Of a stretch of 64,000 bases of DNA, positions 45,530 to 55,262 are shown one piece after another (position 1 is the first letter of the stretch; every line of letters begins with the position of its first letter). A program made the position numbers and the translations under genes. The stretch lies in assembly GCA_013141385.1 (NCBI GenBank), contig JABFRB010000028.1, forward strand, positions 1-64,000, in the 5' to 3' direction. The notes beneath the pieces are model-generated. The model saw nothing but the letters and a program-made list of their open reading frames with translations, did no database searches and was not told the origin of the DNA. This DNA is from Bacteroidales bacterium. GTDB taxonomy: Bacteria; Bacteroidota; Bacteroidia; Bacteroidales; Tenuifilaceae.

Positions 45530-45913
45530 ATGGTGAAACTCGAACTTAAAGAAACCGCAACAACCCCCTATGTCAATTTTGACTCAACTTCTGGTTTACT
45601 CAAAATTGATGGAAGGTCAATTCCTGAAAATGTTATTGATTTCTACCACCCAATACTTAGGTGGATTGATGAGTATGCCAAAATCCCATGCGAAAAAACC
45701 GAAATCACTCTCAAATTTGAGTACTTCAATACAAGTTCCTCGAAAAGGATTTTTGATATTATGAAAAAACTTGAAAAAATGGCTGCAGATACCGGTAAAA
45801 GGGTTGTTATTAACTGGTATTACGAGGAGGATGATGAGGATATTTTTTTCGCTGGAAACGACTACAAAGCACTTATTAGCAAGGTGGAGTTTAATCTAAT
45901 AGAAATTATTTAG
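45530..45913 (+). CDS. DUF1987 / SiaC-like protein
   Basis: A 127-residue SiaC-like protein with TPYVNFD, IDGRSIPENVIDFYHPILRWIDEY, FEYFNTSSSK (Thr68, matching the SiaC phospho-site number) and EEDDEDIFFAGNDY. Shared wording (GRSI, TPY) with the gene 29 bp upstream suggests tandem duplication followed by divergence. No kinase or phosphatase gene is adjacent. Confidence 0.85.
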   Translation: MVKLELKETATTPYVNFDSTSGLLKIDGRSIPENVIDFYHPILRWIDEYAKIPCEKTEITLKFEYFNTSSSKRIFDIMKKLEKMAADTGKRVVINWYYEEDDEDIFFAGNDYKALISKVEFNLIEII

Positions 45914-46056
45914 CAATAAATTTTTGGTTATAAGATTGATACAGAACTTTACTCTGGAGTTTTTGGTAATTCTACTAAAAGAATTCTATTCATTCGTCTA
46001 AAACAATACCTTAATTATCGCTTTTCTTTGAGGTAAAGAGCACCGATAAACGAAAA

Positions 46057-46079
46057 AAGCCTGCAATTGCAGGCTTTCT
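46057..46079 (-). terminator. Terminator after tRNA fragment
   Basis: AAAGCCTGCA / TGCAGGCTTT palindrome with a T-run on the minus strand. It occupies the same position relative to the tRNA fragment as the terminator of the intact tRNA. Confidence 0.75.
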
Positions 46080-46081
46080 AG

Positions 46082-46160
46082 TAGCGGGAGTAGGCTGCGT
46101 TCGGCAACCGACGAAACTTGAACCTACGTCCGGCAGTTGCCGGATATGAGCCCAACGAGT
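46082..46160 (-). pseudogene. Broken 3' part of initiator tRNA gene with palindromic insertions
   Basis: Read on the minus strand it carries CTCGTTGGGCTCATA (anticodon arm), CGTAGGTTC (T-arm) and CCCGCTACTAG (acceptor 3' strand and flank), all shared with the intact tRNA at 46458-46530. The variable arm is replaced by a TCCGGCA/TGCCGGA hairpin. The T-loop is split by a second stretch containing TCGG-TTG-CCGA. The D-arm and 5' acceptor strand are missing, so it cannot be a functional tRNA. Confidence 0.75.
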
Positions 46161-46163
46161 TAT

Positions 46164-46409
46164 TTAATTCCGTATTAGTTTGCGAATAAAATCTCTTCCC
46201 TGATGTGACTTCAATTCCTGTTCTCGTTTCATAGCCTCATCTTTGGTGGAAAAGGGTTCTGAATGGATTATCCGCCAAGGTTGGTATCTCTTTGTCCAAC
46301 CTTTATTCTTAGGATGGTTATGTGCCTCTAATCTTCCCTGAGGGTTATTTGTGAAACCGATGTATATCTTGTCGTTCACCTCAGAGTAAAGGACGTAAAC
46401 GTAGTACAT
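46164..46409 (-). CDS. Small GIY-YIG nuclease-family protein
   Basis: An 81-residue stand-alone GIY-YIG (UvrC/URI-type) domain: YYVYVLYS (GIY equivalent), KIYIGFTNNPQGRLEAHN (YIG plus the catalytic Arg), WRIIHSEPFSTKDEAMKREQELK (metal-binding Glu) and the ending RDFIRKLIRN. All expected catalytic residues are visible. It is flanked by the intact tRNA-fMet gene on one side and a degenerate copy of that tRNA's 3' half on the other, suggesting the gene arrived at the tRNA locus as a small insertion. Its substrate is unknown. Confidence 0.88.
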   Translation of the reverse strand: MYYVYVLYSEVNDKIYIGFTNNPQGRLEAHNHPKNKGWTKRYQPWRIIHSEPFSTKDEAMKREQELKSHQGRDFIRKLIRN

Positions 46410-46423
46410 AAAATTGCTTTTAA

Positions 46424-46452
46424 CGAAAAAACCCCCGATTTTTCGGGGGTTT
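46424..46452 (-). terminator. Terminator of tRNA-fMet
   Basis: ACCCCCGA / TCGGGGGT hairpin with a short loop and a T-run on the minus strand, directly after the tRNA. Confidence 0.85.
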
Positions 46453-46457
46453 CCTAG

Positions 46458-46530
<73 letters not shown>

Positions 46531-46751
46531 ATATATTTTTCAAATCTCTTAAGAACAATTTTTTCTAATGCGGTGCAAAGATAACATCTCATCTCACAAT
46601 ATGCAAACATCCTAGAAATATTTTAAAAAGTTTTTATTATTCTACAGCAATTAGAGTTAAAATATTCAACATAATCCATAATAACCTTGTTTCTTAAAAC
46701 TTATATAATAAACTATTCCCACGCAGTAACCCCCTAATATCCAAAATCAAT

Positions 46752-46759
46752 TATCTTTG
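46752..46759 (+). promoter_or_regulatory. Candidate -7 box (TATCTTTG) for M23 peptidase gene
   Basis: Perfect TAnnTTTG match 17 bp before the preferred ATG at 46777. The -33 element is not obvious. Confidence 0.45.
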
Positions 46760-46776
46760 TGGCTTTATTAATATTT

Positions 46777-47643
46777 ATGGCAAAGAGTAAGGAAAAACGA
46801 AAGTATATTGAAAAACTTAAGAGTAAGTATCGCCTCAATATACTAAACGATCAAACTTTCGAAGAGGTTTGGACTATGAGGTTATCACGTTTAAACGTAA
46901 TTTCCGTCTTTGGGAGTGCAGCAATCCTCATTGTAATTTTTATTATCGTGCTAATTGCTTTTACACCTATTAGGGAATTTATTCCAGGTTATCCTGATGG
47001 AAATACACGAAGAAATATTGTTGTAAATGCTTTAAGGGTAGATTCTCTTGAAAGAGAGTTGAAGCACTGGAAAGGGTATTACAGTAATATCAATAAAATT
47101 TTAAATGGTGGCGAACCAACTAGTATTGTAAGTAAACCCGATTCAACAGTCAAATATAAGGAGATTCGTTTTACTCGATCTGTAGAGGACTCATTACTAA
47201 GGCTGCAAATTGAAGAAAATGAAATGTACAACTTATCAGTGTTTGATAATCGCAAATCAAAGAGTAGTATAAGTAATATGCTTTTCTTTACCCCTGTAAA
47301 AGGTGTTATTACTAGCACATTTAGTTTGCAGCAAAATCATTATGGTGTAGATATTGTTGCTGCTCCAAACGAAGCTGTTGTTGCTGTTGCTGATGGTACC
47401 GTTACCCTATCAACTTGGACGCTTGAAACAGGGTATGTTATACAAATCCAGCACGATGATAACCTAATTTCTGTTTATAAGCACAATAGTCAACTATTAA
47501 AGAAACAAGGTGCTAGAGTAAAAGCAGGAGAAACAATTGCAATTATAGGTAACTCCGGAGAACTCACAACTGGCCCACATCTACATTTTGAACTATGGCA
47601 CAATGGAAATCCGATTGATCCTCAAAAGTATATTATTTTCTAA
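46777..47643 (+). CDS. M23-family murein peptidase-like membrane protein
   Basis: A 288-residue protein starting at the ATG at 46777 (MAKSKEKRKY). A basic cytosolic N-terminus is followed by a membrane segment (about 38-58), a helical stalk and a C-terminal LytM/M23 domain (about 180-288). Zinc ligands are visible as HYGVDI and GPHLHFELW, and the second His region as YKHNSQL. It probably trims peptide cross-bridges in peptidoglycan or activates an amidase. It lies 32 bp before dxr. Confidence 0.9.
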   Translation: MAKSKEKRKYIEKLKSKYRLNILNDQTFEEVWTMRLSRLNVISVFGSAAILIVIFIIVLIAFTPIREFIPGYPDGNTRRNIVVNALRVDSLERELKHWKGYYSNINKILNGGEPTSIVSKPDSTVKYKEIRFTRSVEDSLLRLQIEENEMYNLSVFDNRKSKSSISNMLFFTPVKGVITSTFSLQQNHYGVDIVAAPNEAVVAVADGTVTLSTWTLETGYVIQIQHDDNLISVYKHNSQLLKKQGARVKAGETIAIIGNSGELTTGPHLHFELWHNGNPIDPQKYIIF

Positions 47644-47675
47644 TCGTTTTATTTACAAAATTACATAAGTATCCA

Positions 47676-48833
47676 TTGAAGAGAAAAATTGCCATACTTG
47701 GATCTACTGGTTCAATTGGAACACAGGCTTTGGATGTAATTGCATCAAATACTGACTTGTTTGATGTTGAGGTGCTAACCGCATATAACAGTTACGAAAC
47801 CTTAGTAAAGCAGGCATTGCAGTTCCGTCCCAATGCAGTTGTAATAGGAAATAAAGAGAACTACCCCTTTGTAAAAGATGCGTTATCCTCTACTGATATT
47901 AAGGTTTATGCTGGCTTCGATGCTATTGCTCAAATAGTAGAAATGGATACCATTGATATTGTCCTAACAGCAATGGTGGGTTTTTCTGGACTAATACCTA
48001 CTATCAATGCAATTAAAGCAAAAAAAACGATTGCTCTCGCCAATAAAGAGACCTTGGTGGTTGCTGGAGATCTGATTACTGAACTTTCGTTACAAAACAA
48101 TGTCCCTATAATACCTGTTGACTCTGAACATTCAGCAATTTTTCAATGTTTAGTGGGAGAAAAAAGTCCAATTGAAAAAATAATTCTAACTGCTTCTGGG
48201 GGTCCTTTTCGTCAGCACACCCTTGAACAGCTTAAAAGGGTGACCTGTGCCGATGCATTAAATCATCCAAACTGGTGTATGGGCTCAAAAGTAACTATCG
48301 ATTCAGCCACAATGATGAATAAGGGATTAGAGGTTATAGAGGCAAAATGGCTATTTAACCTTAAGCCCAACCAAATTGATGTGGTTATTCATCCACAATC
48401 AATAATTCACTCACTGGTTCAATTTGAAGACAGTTCTATTAAAGCTCAACTCGGACTTCCCGATATGAGGTTACCAATACAATATGCGTTTTCGTTCCCA
48501 TATAGAATAAAATCGGATTTTCCCCGATTCACCTTTACGGATTATCCAACACTCACTTTCGAAGAGCCGGATATTAAAAGATTCCCAAATCTCAATTTTG
48601 CCAGAGAATCGCTTATTAGAGGCGGTAACTCCCCATGCATTTTAAATGCTGCAAATGAAATAGCGGTGGAATCATTCTTAAACGAAAAAATTAGTTTCCT
48701 TCAGATGTCGGAGGTAATTGGAGAGGCAATTTCTCGTTCGTTTTTTATTCCCAAACCTTCCATTGAGGATTACATTTATACCGATAAGGAAACACGAATT
48801 TTAACCAAAGAAATCATAAAAGAATATCAATAA
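47676..48833 (+). CDS. dxr: 1-deoxy-D-xylulose 5-phosphate reductoisomerase
   Basis: A 385-residue enzyme of the MEP isoprenoid pathway that converts DXP to MEP using NADPH. NADPH-binding GSTGSIGTQALDVI, ANKETLVVAG, the metal site PVDSEHSAIFQ, substrate-binding TASGGPFR, WCMGSKVTIDSATMMNKGLEVIEA and VIHPQSIIHSLV are all present. The start codon is TTG at 47676; the next in-frame ATG would remove the nucleotide-binding motif. It is followed by rseP 5 bp later, a common Bacteroidota pairing. Confidence 0.97.
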   Translation: MKRKIAILGSTGSIGTQALDVIASNTDLFDVEVLTAYNSYETLVKQALQFRPNAVVIGNKENYPFVKDALSSTDIKVYAGFDAIAQIVEMDTIDIVLTAMVGFSGLIPTINAIKAKKTIALANKETLVVAGDLITELSLQNNVPIIPVDSEHSAIFQCLVGEKSPIEKIILTASGGPFRQHTLEQLKRVTCADALNHPNWCMGSKVTIDSATMMNKGLEVIEAKWLFNLKPNQIDVVIHPQSIIHSLVQFEDSSIKAQLGLPDMRLPIQYAFSFPYRIKSDFPRFTFTDYPTLTFEEPDIKRFPNLNFARESLIRGGNSPCILNAANEIAVESFLNEKISFLQMSEVIGEAISRSFFIPKPSIEDYIYTDKETRILTKEIIKEYQ

Positions 48834-48838
48834 TAGCT

Positions 48839-50158
48839 ATGGAAATATTAGTAAAAACTGGTCAACTTCTATTAAGTTTATCAATCCTCGTTTTACTTCA
48901 CGAGCTGGGTCATTTTATTTTTGCAAAACTCTTCAAAACAAGAGTCGAGAAATTTTACCTTTTTTTCGATCCTTGGTTCTCGCTTTTTAAGTTTAAAAAA
49001 GGAGATACAGAGTACGGAATAGGATGGCTACCCCTAGGTGGTTATGTTAAAATATCGGGGATGATTGATGAATCGCTCGATAAAGAACAACTAAAACAAC
49101 CGCCTCAACCCTACGAGTTTAGGTCAAAACCAACATGGCAAAGATTACTAATAATGATTGGCGGTGTAGTTGTCAACTTTTTTCTAGCCCTATTCATTTA
49201 TAGTCTAGTGCTTTATGCATGGGGTGAAGAATATCTGCCAAACTCTAGTGTTAAATATGGTATTGCTTGTGATTCTCTTGGGCTTGAAATGGGATTCCGT
49301 AATGGAGATAAAATTATAACTGTTGGAGGAAAAGAGGTAGATGATTTCCTTAAAATTACACACGATATACTACTTAACAGCGAAAGAAGTATCACTGTTC
49401 TTAGAGATAACAAGACTGTAACTTTTATTGTCCCCGATAGCCTAATTGCTAGGCTTATTAAAAACCCATTTGTAATTATTTATCGTATACCGTTTATTGT
49501 AGGTGAACTTGAAAAAAACTCACCCGCTATAAATGCAGGGTTTAAAAAGGGCGATGAACTGGTTGCCATAAATGGCGAGCCAAAAAAATATTTTGACGAG
49601 TTTAGATCCACCATACAAAAATCTAAAAATAAAAATATTGCTTTTACTTTTAAACGAGGTGTTGATACAATTGATATAAGTGTTCAAGTACCAAATACGG
49701 GTATTGTAGGGGTTTATCCCGTTAGAGACTTTTCGAGGTTTTTTGAAACAAAAAAATTAACCTATACCTTTTTTCAATCATTTCCTGCAGGAATCAAAAG
49801 GGGTATGAGCACCCTTTCCAGCTATATTAAACAGTTTAAACTGATATTTACCCCAAAAACAAAGGCATACGAATCGGTAGGTGGATTTATAACAATTGGC
49901 AACATCTTCCCTGGAACATGGGACTGGCAAGCGTTTTGGAATCTTACCGCATTTCTGTCATTAATACTGGCATTTATGAATATCCTTCCAATTCCTGCAC
50001 TCGATGGGGGGCATGTGCTATTTTTACTATTCGAGATGGTCACAGGTAAAAAGCCTGGTGATAAATTCTTAGAGTATGCTCAAATAGTTGGGATGATTAT
50101 TTTACTGAGTTTATTAGTATTTGCAAATGCAAATGATATTATTAAACTCTTTAAATAA
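48839..50158 (+). CDS. rseP: RseP-type site-2 zinc metalloprotease
   Basis: A 439-residue intramembrane protease. The zinc site HELGHF lies in the first membrane segment (about residues 21-26) and the third ligand motif PALDGGHVLF in a C-terminal segment. Between them are two PDZ-like domains (about 135-205 and 215-290). RseP cleaves membrane-bound anti-sigma factors and remnant signal peptides. Length is normal. It is directly downstream of dxr. Confidence 0.95.
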   Translation: MEILVKTGQLLLSLSILVLLHELGHFIFAKLFKTRVEKFYLFFDPWFSLFKFKKGDTEYGIGWLPLGGYVKISGMIDESLDKEQLKQPPQPYEFRSKPTWQRLLIMIGGVVVNFFLALFIYSLVLYAWGEEYLPNSSVKYGIACDSLGLEMGFRNGDKIITVGGKEVDDFLKITHDILLNSERSITVLRDNKTVTFIVPDSLIARLIKNPFVIIYRIPFIVGELEKNSPAINAGFKKGDELVAINGEPKKYFDEFRSTIQKSKNKNIAFTFKRGVDTIDISVQVPNTGIVGVYPVRDFSRFFETKKLTYTFFQSFPAGIKRGMSTLSSYIKQFKLIFTPKTKAYESVGGFITIGNIFPGTWDWQAFWNLTAFLSLILAFMNILPIPALDGGHVLFLLFEMVTGKKPGDKFLEYAQIVGMIILLSLLVFANANDIIKLFK

Positions 50159-50255
50159 AAAAATTACTTGCGCTTAAGTACTGAAGAAAACGGCTCTAAG
50201 TGATTTCTTTAAACACTGTTTTCCTAATTTTCTTTTAAATTGTTATTATTTGAAT

Positions 50256-50263
50256 TAGGTTTG
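50256..50263 (+). promoter_or_regulatory. Candidate -7 box (TAGGTTTG) for tatA
   Basis: Matches TAnnTTTG 19 bp before the tatA ATG. The -33 region is AT-rich without a clear TTTG. Confidence 0.4.
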
Positions 50264-50282
50264 TACCATAAAACATAAAACG

Positions 50283-50489
50283 ATGAATGCATTTGTTCTT
50301 GCTGGTCAAATTGGAATGACAGAACTGTTGGTCATACTTGTCATAGTCCTTCTGCTATTTGGTGGAAGAAAAATACCTGAACTAATGAAAGGACTTGGTC
50401 AAGGTGTAAGTGAGTTCAAAAAGGGGATGCGCGAAGCCGATCAACCTACTAATAATGATAAAAAGGAGACAAATACCTCAAAAGAGTAG
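50283..50489 (+). CDS. tatA: TatA/E-family twin-arginine translocase subunit
   Basis: A 68-residue protein with one N-terminal membrane helix ([21 protein letters not shown]), the [14 protein letters not shown] hinge and amphipathic helix ([13 protein letters not shown]), and a short charged tail. It forms the pore-side component of the Tat export system for folded proteins. No tatC is in the window, so the rest of the system lies elsewhere. The transglycosylase gene starts 31 bp after its stop. Confidence 0.95.
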   Translation: MNAFVLAGQIGMTELLVILVIVLLLFGGRKIPELMKGLGQGVSEFKKGMREADQPTNNDKKETNTSKE

Positions 50490-50520
50490 TATCGTAATCC
50501 TTTATTCCCCAATAGTCAGT

Positions 50521-51831
50521 ATGGCGGTTAATTTGTTTTTCCGACAATGTATCGTTTTGGTGTTCTTTTTATTTATATCCGTATTAGCCAATGGACATAA
50601 TAAGGTTAACCCTGTTCTGATAAAATATGATTATACACTTGAAGTCTTTGATTGTTTAGAAAGCCTTCACATTTTCCCTGATTCTATATCTAAGCCAAGG
50701 AATAAATTATCTGATAATTTCCCTACTTTCCCAGATCTTGTTTACGAGTATAAAATTGCATCTATTGGAAAGTTATCACCAATTGACTTTGATTATAACC
50801 CCCATGTTAGAAGATATATCGATATCTATTCAATTGAACGTCGTGAACAGGTTTCGCTAATCCTTGGACTTGCTGAATTGTATTTTCCTCTTTTCGATGA
50901 AATGCTCGATAAGTATCATCTACCTCTTGAGTTAAAATATTTAGCGGTAGTTGAGTCAGCCTTAAATCCTCTTGCTGTATCAAAGGCAGGTGCCACTGGC
51001 CTTTGGCAATTTAAAATCAACTCTGCAAAGATGTTCAACCTCGCAGTTAACTCCTATGTTGATGAAAGAATGGATCCTGTAAAATCAACCGAGGCTGCCT
51101 GCCAATACCTCCAATATCTTTATAAAATTTTTAACAATTGGCACTTAGCACTTGCTGCTTACAATACAGGTCCTGGTGCTGTTCGGAATGCTATTAGTAG
51201 AGCAAAGGGAGAAACTAATTTTTGGAAAATCTACGACTATCTTCCAGAGGCAGCTCAAAACTATGTTCCAGCTTTTATTGCAGCTGCATATATAATGAAC
51301 AATGCAAGTAGTCACCATATTGATATCATTAAGCCAATCATTACTTACACAAAAACCGATACCGTTATGGTATCCAAGCCTGCAACATTTGCTGCCATAT
51401 CAAAAGAACTTGGTATTCCTATAGAACTAATTCGTTTTTTGAATCCCGTATACCGTAGAGACTTTTTACCCGAAGTAGGAAAGCCTATCACATTATGGTT
51501 ACCTACAAACGAAATTGAACAATTCCTGCAAAAAGAACAAACGATTTACAATTCAAAAGTTGAAACGGCAACCTACAATGATATACTGGCTAATTCTGGT
51601 AATACCGATGGAAAAATTAAGGTTCAACATAAGGTAAAATCTGGCGAATATCTTCACAAAATTGCAATTAACTATGGTTGTACAATAGACGATATTCTAA
51701 TTTGGAATCCTAATGCCGATGATAATTTAAACAAAGGAGAGTATCTGAATATTTGGGTTGATAAAAAAGTATACCAAAGAATACAGCAGGAGAATTCCAC
51801 TGACTCACTAAAAACAAGCACAAACCAATAA
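50521..51831 (+). CDS. MltD-like membrane-bound lytic transglycosylase with LysM
   Basis: A 436-residue exported murein hydrolase, with start taken at the ATG at 50521 since the longer frame runs through tatA. A signal peptide (IVLVFFLFISVLANG) precedes the SLT domain with catalytic Glu in AVVESALNP, then AVSKAGATGLWQFK, DERMDPVKSTEAACQYL and LAAYNTGPGAVRNAI. One LysM repeat at the C-terminus (KSGEYLHKIAINYGCTIDDILIWNP) binds glycan strands. It cleaves the MurNAc-GlcNAc bond. Confidence 0.94.
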   Translation: MAVNLFFRQCIVLVFFLFISVLANGHNKVNPVLIKYDYTLEVFDCLESLHIFPDSISKPRNKLSDNFPTFPDLVYEYKIASIGKLSPIDFDYNPHVRRYIDIYSIERREQVSLILGLAELYFPLFDEMLDKYHLPLELKYLAVVESALNPLAVSKAGATGLWQFKINSAKMFNLAVNSYVDERMDPVKSTEAACQYLQYLYKIFNNWHLALAAYNTGPGAVRNAISRAKGETNFWKIYDYLPEAAQNYVPAFIAAAYIMNNASSHHIDIIKPIITYTKTDTVMVSKPATFAAISKELGIPIELIRFLNPVYRRDFLPEVGKPITLWLPTNEIEQFLQKEQTIYNSKVETATYNDILANSGNTDGKIKVQHKVKSGEYLHKIAINYGCTIDDILIWNPNADDNLNKGEYLNIWVDKKVYQRIQQENSTDSLKTSTNQ

Positions 51832-51856
51832 AAAAGCCAACATATCGTTGGCTTCA
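51831..51856 (-). terminator. Terminator after lpxA
   Basis: AAGCCAAC / GTTGGCTT hairpin, and a T-run follows on the minus strand. The opposite direction has only a broken T-run. Confidence 0.75.
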
Positions 51857-51875
51857 ATTTATTTTGGAATGGACA

Positions 51876-52679
51876 CTAATCTTCAAGTCCATCGGAAGGA
51901 TCGCCTGTAAATTCCCTTACAATTCCCCTTTTTGATTTTTTAATGAAGTCTAAAATTAAATCTCTTTCAGATGTTTGAACCATATTGTTCTCAATATAGC
52001 CAATTGCTTGGGTAACGTTCATCCCCTTGCCATAAAGATTACGATATAACTCCTGAATTTCACCAACTTTTTCAGCATTAAAGCCTCTCCTCCGTAAACC
52101 AATAATATTAAGTCCTGCAAAAGTAATTGGCTCTCTAGCTGCAATTATATAAGGAGGAATATCCTTATTAACTTTAGTGCCTCCCTGAACCATTACATGC
52201 ATACCAATTCGTTCAAATTGATGAACTAAAACTTGACCGCTAAGGATTGCAAAATCGTCGATCTCAACTTCTCCGGCAAGTTGTGTCCCATTTCCCAATA
52301 TTATATTGTTGCCCAATATACAATCGTGGGCAACATGTACATAAGCCATTAGTAAGCAATTATTGCCTACAACAGTTTTCCCACGTGATTTGGTACCCCG
52401 ATTAATGGTTACACATTCACGCATTGTAACATTATCACCAACTTCGGCGGTTGTCTCCTCACCTCTAAATTTTAAATCCTGAGGAATTGCAGAGATAACC
52501 GCACCCGGAAAAATACGACAATTCCTACCAATCCGTGCACCATCAAGAATGGTAGCATTAGGACCAACCCAAGTTCCATCTCCAATTTCAACATTCTCAG
52601 CAATATATGCGAATGGTTCAATGGTAACATCTTTACCTATTTTTGCATTGGGATGTATATATGCTAGATTTTGGTTCAT
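51876..52679 (-). CDS. lpxA: UDP-N-acetylglucosamine acyltransferase LpxA
   Basis: A 267-residue left-handed beta-helix acyltransferase, the first enzyme of lipid A synthesis. Hexapeptide repeats run from [19 protein letters not shown] through most of the protein. The catalytic His is in AYVHVAHDC, and [25 protein letters not shown] and [10 protein letters not shown] are LpxA-specific. Its ATG overlaps the lpxC-fabZ stop in an ATGA arrangement, implying translational coupling. Confidence 0.97.
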   Translation of the reverse strand: MNQNLAYIHPNAKIGKDVTIEPFAYIAENVEIGDGTWVGPNATILDGARIGRNCRIFPGAVISAIPQDLKFRGEETTAEVGDNVTMRECVTINRGTKSRGKTVVGNNCLLMAYVHVAHDCILGNNIILGNGTQLAGEVEIDDFAILSGQVLVHQFERIGMHVMVQGGTKVNKDIPPYIIAAREPITFAGLNIIGLRRRGFNAEKVGEIQELYRNLYGKGMNVTQAIGYIENNMVQTSERDLILDFIKKSKRGIVREFTGDPSDGLED

Positions 52680-54076
52680 TCTTCTTTAATTTTTGAGATT
52701 TGTGCCATAAGAACTCCTTCCATAACAAGCTGATCTCCAACAAAAGCTTGCCCTGTCATGTTTGCAATACCTCTACGTATAGGTTCGTTAAGAAAACATT
52801 TAAAGATAAGGGTATCGCCCGGCACAACTTTTCTTTTAAACCGTACTTGATCAATTTTTAGAAAGTATGTCAAGTAGTTTTCAGGATCAGGAACCGAATT
52901 AAGAACCAAAATTCCACCAACCTGTGCCATTGCCTCAACCTGTAATACTCCTGGCATAACGGGTTCATTAGGGAAATGGCCTACAAAAAAACCCTCATTC
53001 ATAGTAACATTCTTCATTCCTACTACCGATGAACCATCCATACTCATAATCTTATCGATCAACAGGAATGGAGGACGATGTGGAAGTATTCTTTGTATCT
53101 GAAGAATATTCATCAGGGGTTGTTGGTTTGGATCGTATATTGGAGGTGTTGGTTTAAGAATCTCCTTTTTATACTGCTTGCGAAGCATTTTTGCAAACTC
53201 TGTGTTTGCATGATGTCCAGGTCTAAGTGCGGTTATCTTCCCTTTTATTCTTAGGCCTAAAAGGGACAGGTCACCAACCATATCCAAAAGTTTATGGCGG
53301 GCAGGTTCATTAGTAAAATGAAGATCAAGATGGTTTAGAAATCCTGAGGGTCTGACCTGTACATGGGGTTTATTGAAAAGATCAGCAATACGGTCAAGCT
53401 CTATCTGAGGAACCTCCCGCTCCATTATAACAATTGCGTTTTGCAGGTCTCCTCCTTTAATAAGGTTGTTTTTAAGGAGAATCTCTAACTCATGGAAAAA
53501 CACAAATGTTCTACAAGGTGAAATTTGTGATTCAAAATCTTCGATGTGAGTTAGTTTTGCATATTGATGCCCAAGTACCCTAGAGTTATAATCGATCATC
53601 ACATCAATGCTAAAACCATCATCGGGATAGGCAACTATTTCGATATTATTCTTCTCGTCACGGTAAACCGTTTTTTCGCGAATAATAAAGAAATTTCTTT
53701 CCGCACCCTGCTCATCCGTTCCCACCTTTGCAATTTCGTTTACAAAAGCGCTGGAACTCCCATCCATAATGGGCATTTCAGGGCCATTCACCTTAATTAG
53801 TGCATTATCAATACCCATCCCAGATAATGCGGCCAAAACATGCTCAACGGTATTTATCTTAACTCCTTTTTGGACTAACGTTGTCCCTCGGGAGGTATCG
53901 GTAACATAATCTGCAAGAGCTTCAACTTTGGGTTGGCCTTCTAAATCAACTCTTTGGAAATTATATCCAGTATTAACTTCTGCTGGACAAATTATTACTT
54001 CGACCTCAACGCCAGTATGTAATCCCCTTCCTTTAATAGAAATAGGTTGATGAATGGTTCTTTGCTTATCTGCCAT
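52676..54076 (-). CDS. lpxC-fabZ: LpxC-FabZ fusion: UDP-3-O-acyl-GlcNAc deacetylase and hydroxyacyl-ACP dehydratase
   Basis: A 466-residue bifunctional protein starting at the ATG at 54076. Residues ~1-305 are LpxC: KGRGLHTG, zinc ligand [14 protein letters not shown], and [14 protein letters not shown] (second His and Asp). Residues ~315-466 are Fab[15 protein letters not shown], and [20 protein letters not shown] with the catalytic His and Glu. LpxC commits to lipid A; FabZ dehydrates hydroxyacyl-ACP for fatty-acid synthesis, so the fusion balances the two users of 3-hydroxyacyl-ACP. This fusion is characteristic of Bacteroidota. Confidence 0.97.
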   Translation of the reverse strand: MADKQRTIHQPISIKGRGLHTGVEVEVIICPAEVNTGYNFQRVDLEGQPKVEALADYVTDTSRGTTLVQKGVKINTVEHVLAALSGMGIDNALIKVNGPEMPIMDGSSSAFVNEIAKVGTDEQGAERNFFIIREKTVYRDEKNNIEIVAYPDDGFSIDVMIDYNSRVLGHQYAKLTHIEDFESQISPCRTFVFFHELEILLKNNLIKGGDLQNAIVIMEREVPQIELDRIADLFNKPHVQVRPSGFLNHLDLHFTNEPARHKLLDMVGDLSLLGLRIKGKITALRPGHHANTEFAKMLRKQYKKEILKPTPPIYDPNQQPLMNILQIQRILPHRPPFLLIDKIMSMDGSSVVGMKNVTMNEGFFVGHFPNEPVMPGVLQVEAMAQVGGILVLNSVPDPENYLTYFLKIDQVRFKRKVVPGDTLIFKCFLNEPIRRGIANMTGQAFVGDQLVMEGVLMAQISKIKEE

Positions 54077-54168
54077 AAAATTATAAATTGCTGAAATAAA
54101 ACTTCGCAATTTATAAAAATAACTATTAATTTATTGTAACGAAAGGGGTAATAAACCGTGAATTAGAT

Positions 54169-55218
54169 TTATTGTTCTGATAATCTGTCTTTTAAATTCT
54201 TAACTATTTTTTCAAGATCGCTCATTCTGTTACGCAACTCTGGAAGATTTTTATAAACAGCCATTGATCTTTTTTGAGAAGATATATCAATTGCAGGGCT
54301 ACCTAATACAATACTACCCTCCTTCTTAATGTCACTTGGAATTCCCGCTTGTGGCCCGGCTTTTACACCGTCGGCAATTTTAAGATGAGGTCCTATTCCC
54401 ACCTGTCCACCAAACATGCAATTTTTTCCAATTTTTGTTGAGCCAGCAACACCGGCATGAGCTGCCATAACTGTGTTTTCTCCTACTTCAACATTGTGTG
54501 CAATGTGCACATGATCGTCTAGTTTAACGCCTTTTCGAAGGATCGTTGAACCCATAGTTGCCCTGTCAATGGTTGAGTTAGCGCCTATCTCAACGTTATC
54601 TTCAAGAATAGCATTACCAATCTGAGGGATTTTCTTGTAATTTGTATCCTCGCCTGATGCGAATCCAAATCCATCGGCACCAATAATAGCCCCTGCATGA
54701 ATAACACAATTGCTGCCTACGATACAATCCTCGTAAATAATAGCGCTGGGGTAAATAATGGTATCATTACCTATTTTAACATTATCACCAACGTATGCGT
54801 TTGGATAAATTTTTACATTATTACCAATTATCGCATTTTCTGAGATATAAGCAAAAGCTCCAAGATAAAGATTTTCACCAACCTTTGCTGAACTATGAAT
54901 AAAAGAAGGCGTTTCAATTCCGTTTTTTTGTTTTTTGGATTGTGCATAAAGTTGAAGCAATTGGGCAAAAGCTTCATATGCATTAGCGACCCTAATTAAG
55001 GTTGCTTTAATCGGTGACTCTGCCACAAAATCGTTATTAACAAGAACGATTGAAGAGTCCGTGGTATATATATAATGTGCATATTTTGGGTTGGCCAAAA
55101 ACGAAAGAGCACCAGAAAATCCCTCTTCTATCTTCGCCACGTTATTAACAATAACGTCAGGGTTTCCTTCAATAGTTCCTCCTAAAAATTTGGCAACTGC
55201 TTGTGCTGTAAATTCCAT
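54169..55218 (-). CDS. lpxD: UDP-3-O-acylglucosamine N-acyltransferase LpxD
   Basis: A 349-residue hexapeptide acyltransferase, third enzyme of lipid A synthesis. The N-terminal uridine-binding domain has [21 protein letters not shown] and [11 protein letters not shown]. The beta-helix carries [46 protein letters not shown] (catalytic His) and [16 protein letters not shown] short C-terminal coiled coil closes it. It precedes lpxC-fabZ by 92 bp and follows the HD gene by 44 bp. Confidence 0.97.
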   Translation of the reverse strand: MEFTAQAVAKFLGGTIEGNPDVIVNNVAKIEEGFSGALSFLANPKYAHYIYTTDSSIVLVNNDFVAESPIKATLIRVANAYEAFAQLLQLYAQSKKQKNGIETPSFIHSSAKVGENLYLGAFAYISENAIIGNNVKIYPNAYVGDNVKIGNDTIIYPSAIIYEDCIVGSNCVIHAGAIIGADGFGFASGEDTNYKKIPQIGNAILEDNVEIGANSTIDRATMGSTILRKGVKLDDHVHIAHNVEVGENTVMAAHAGVAGSTKIGKNCMFGGQVGIGPHLKIADGVKAGPQAGIPSDIKKEGSIVLGSPAIDISSQKRSMAVYKNLPELRNRMSDLEKIVKNLKDRLSEQ

Positions 55219-55262
55219 GTTAAATATTCTTTAATTTATTCACAAAACTAAATATTTCTAAA

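Noticed and set aside
46082-46160. Second functional tRNA gene
   Set aside because: D-arm and 5' acceptor strand are absent and the T-loop is interrupted, so no cloverleaf can form.
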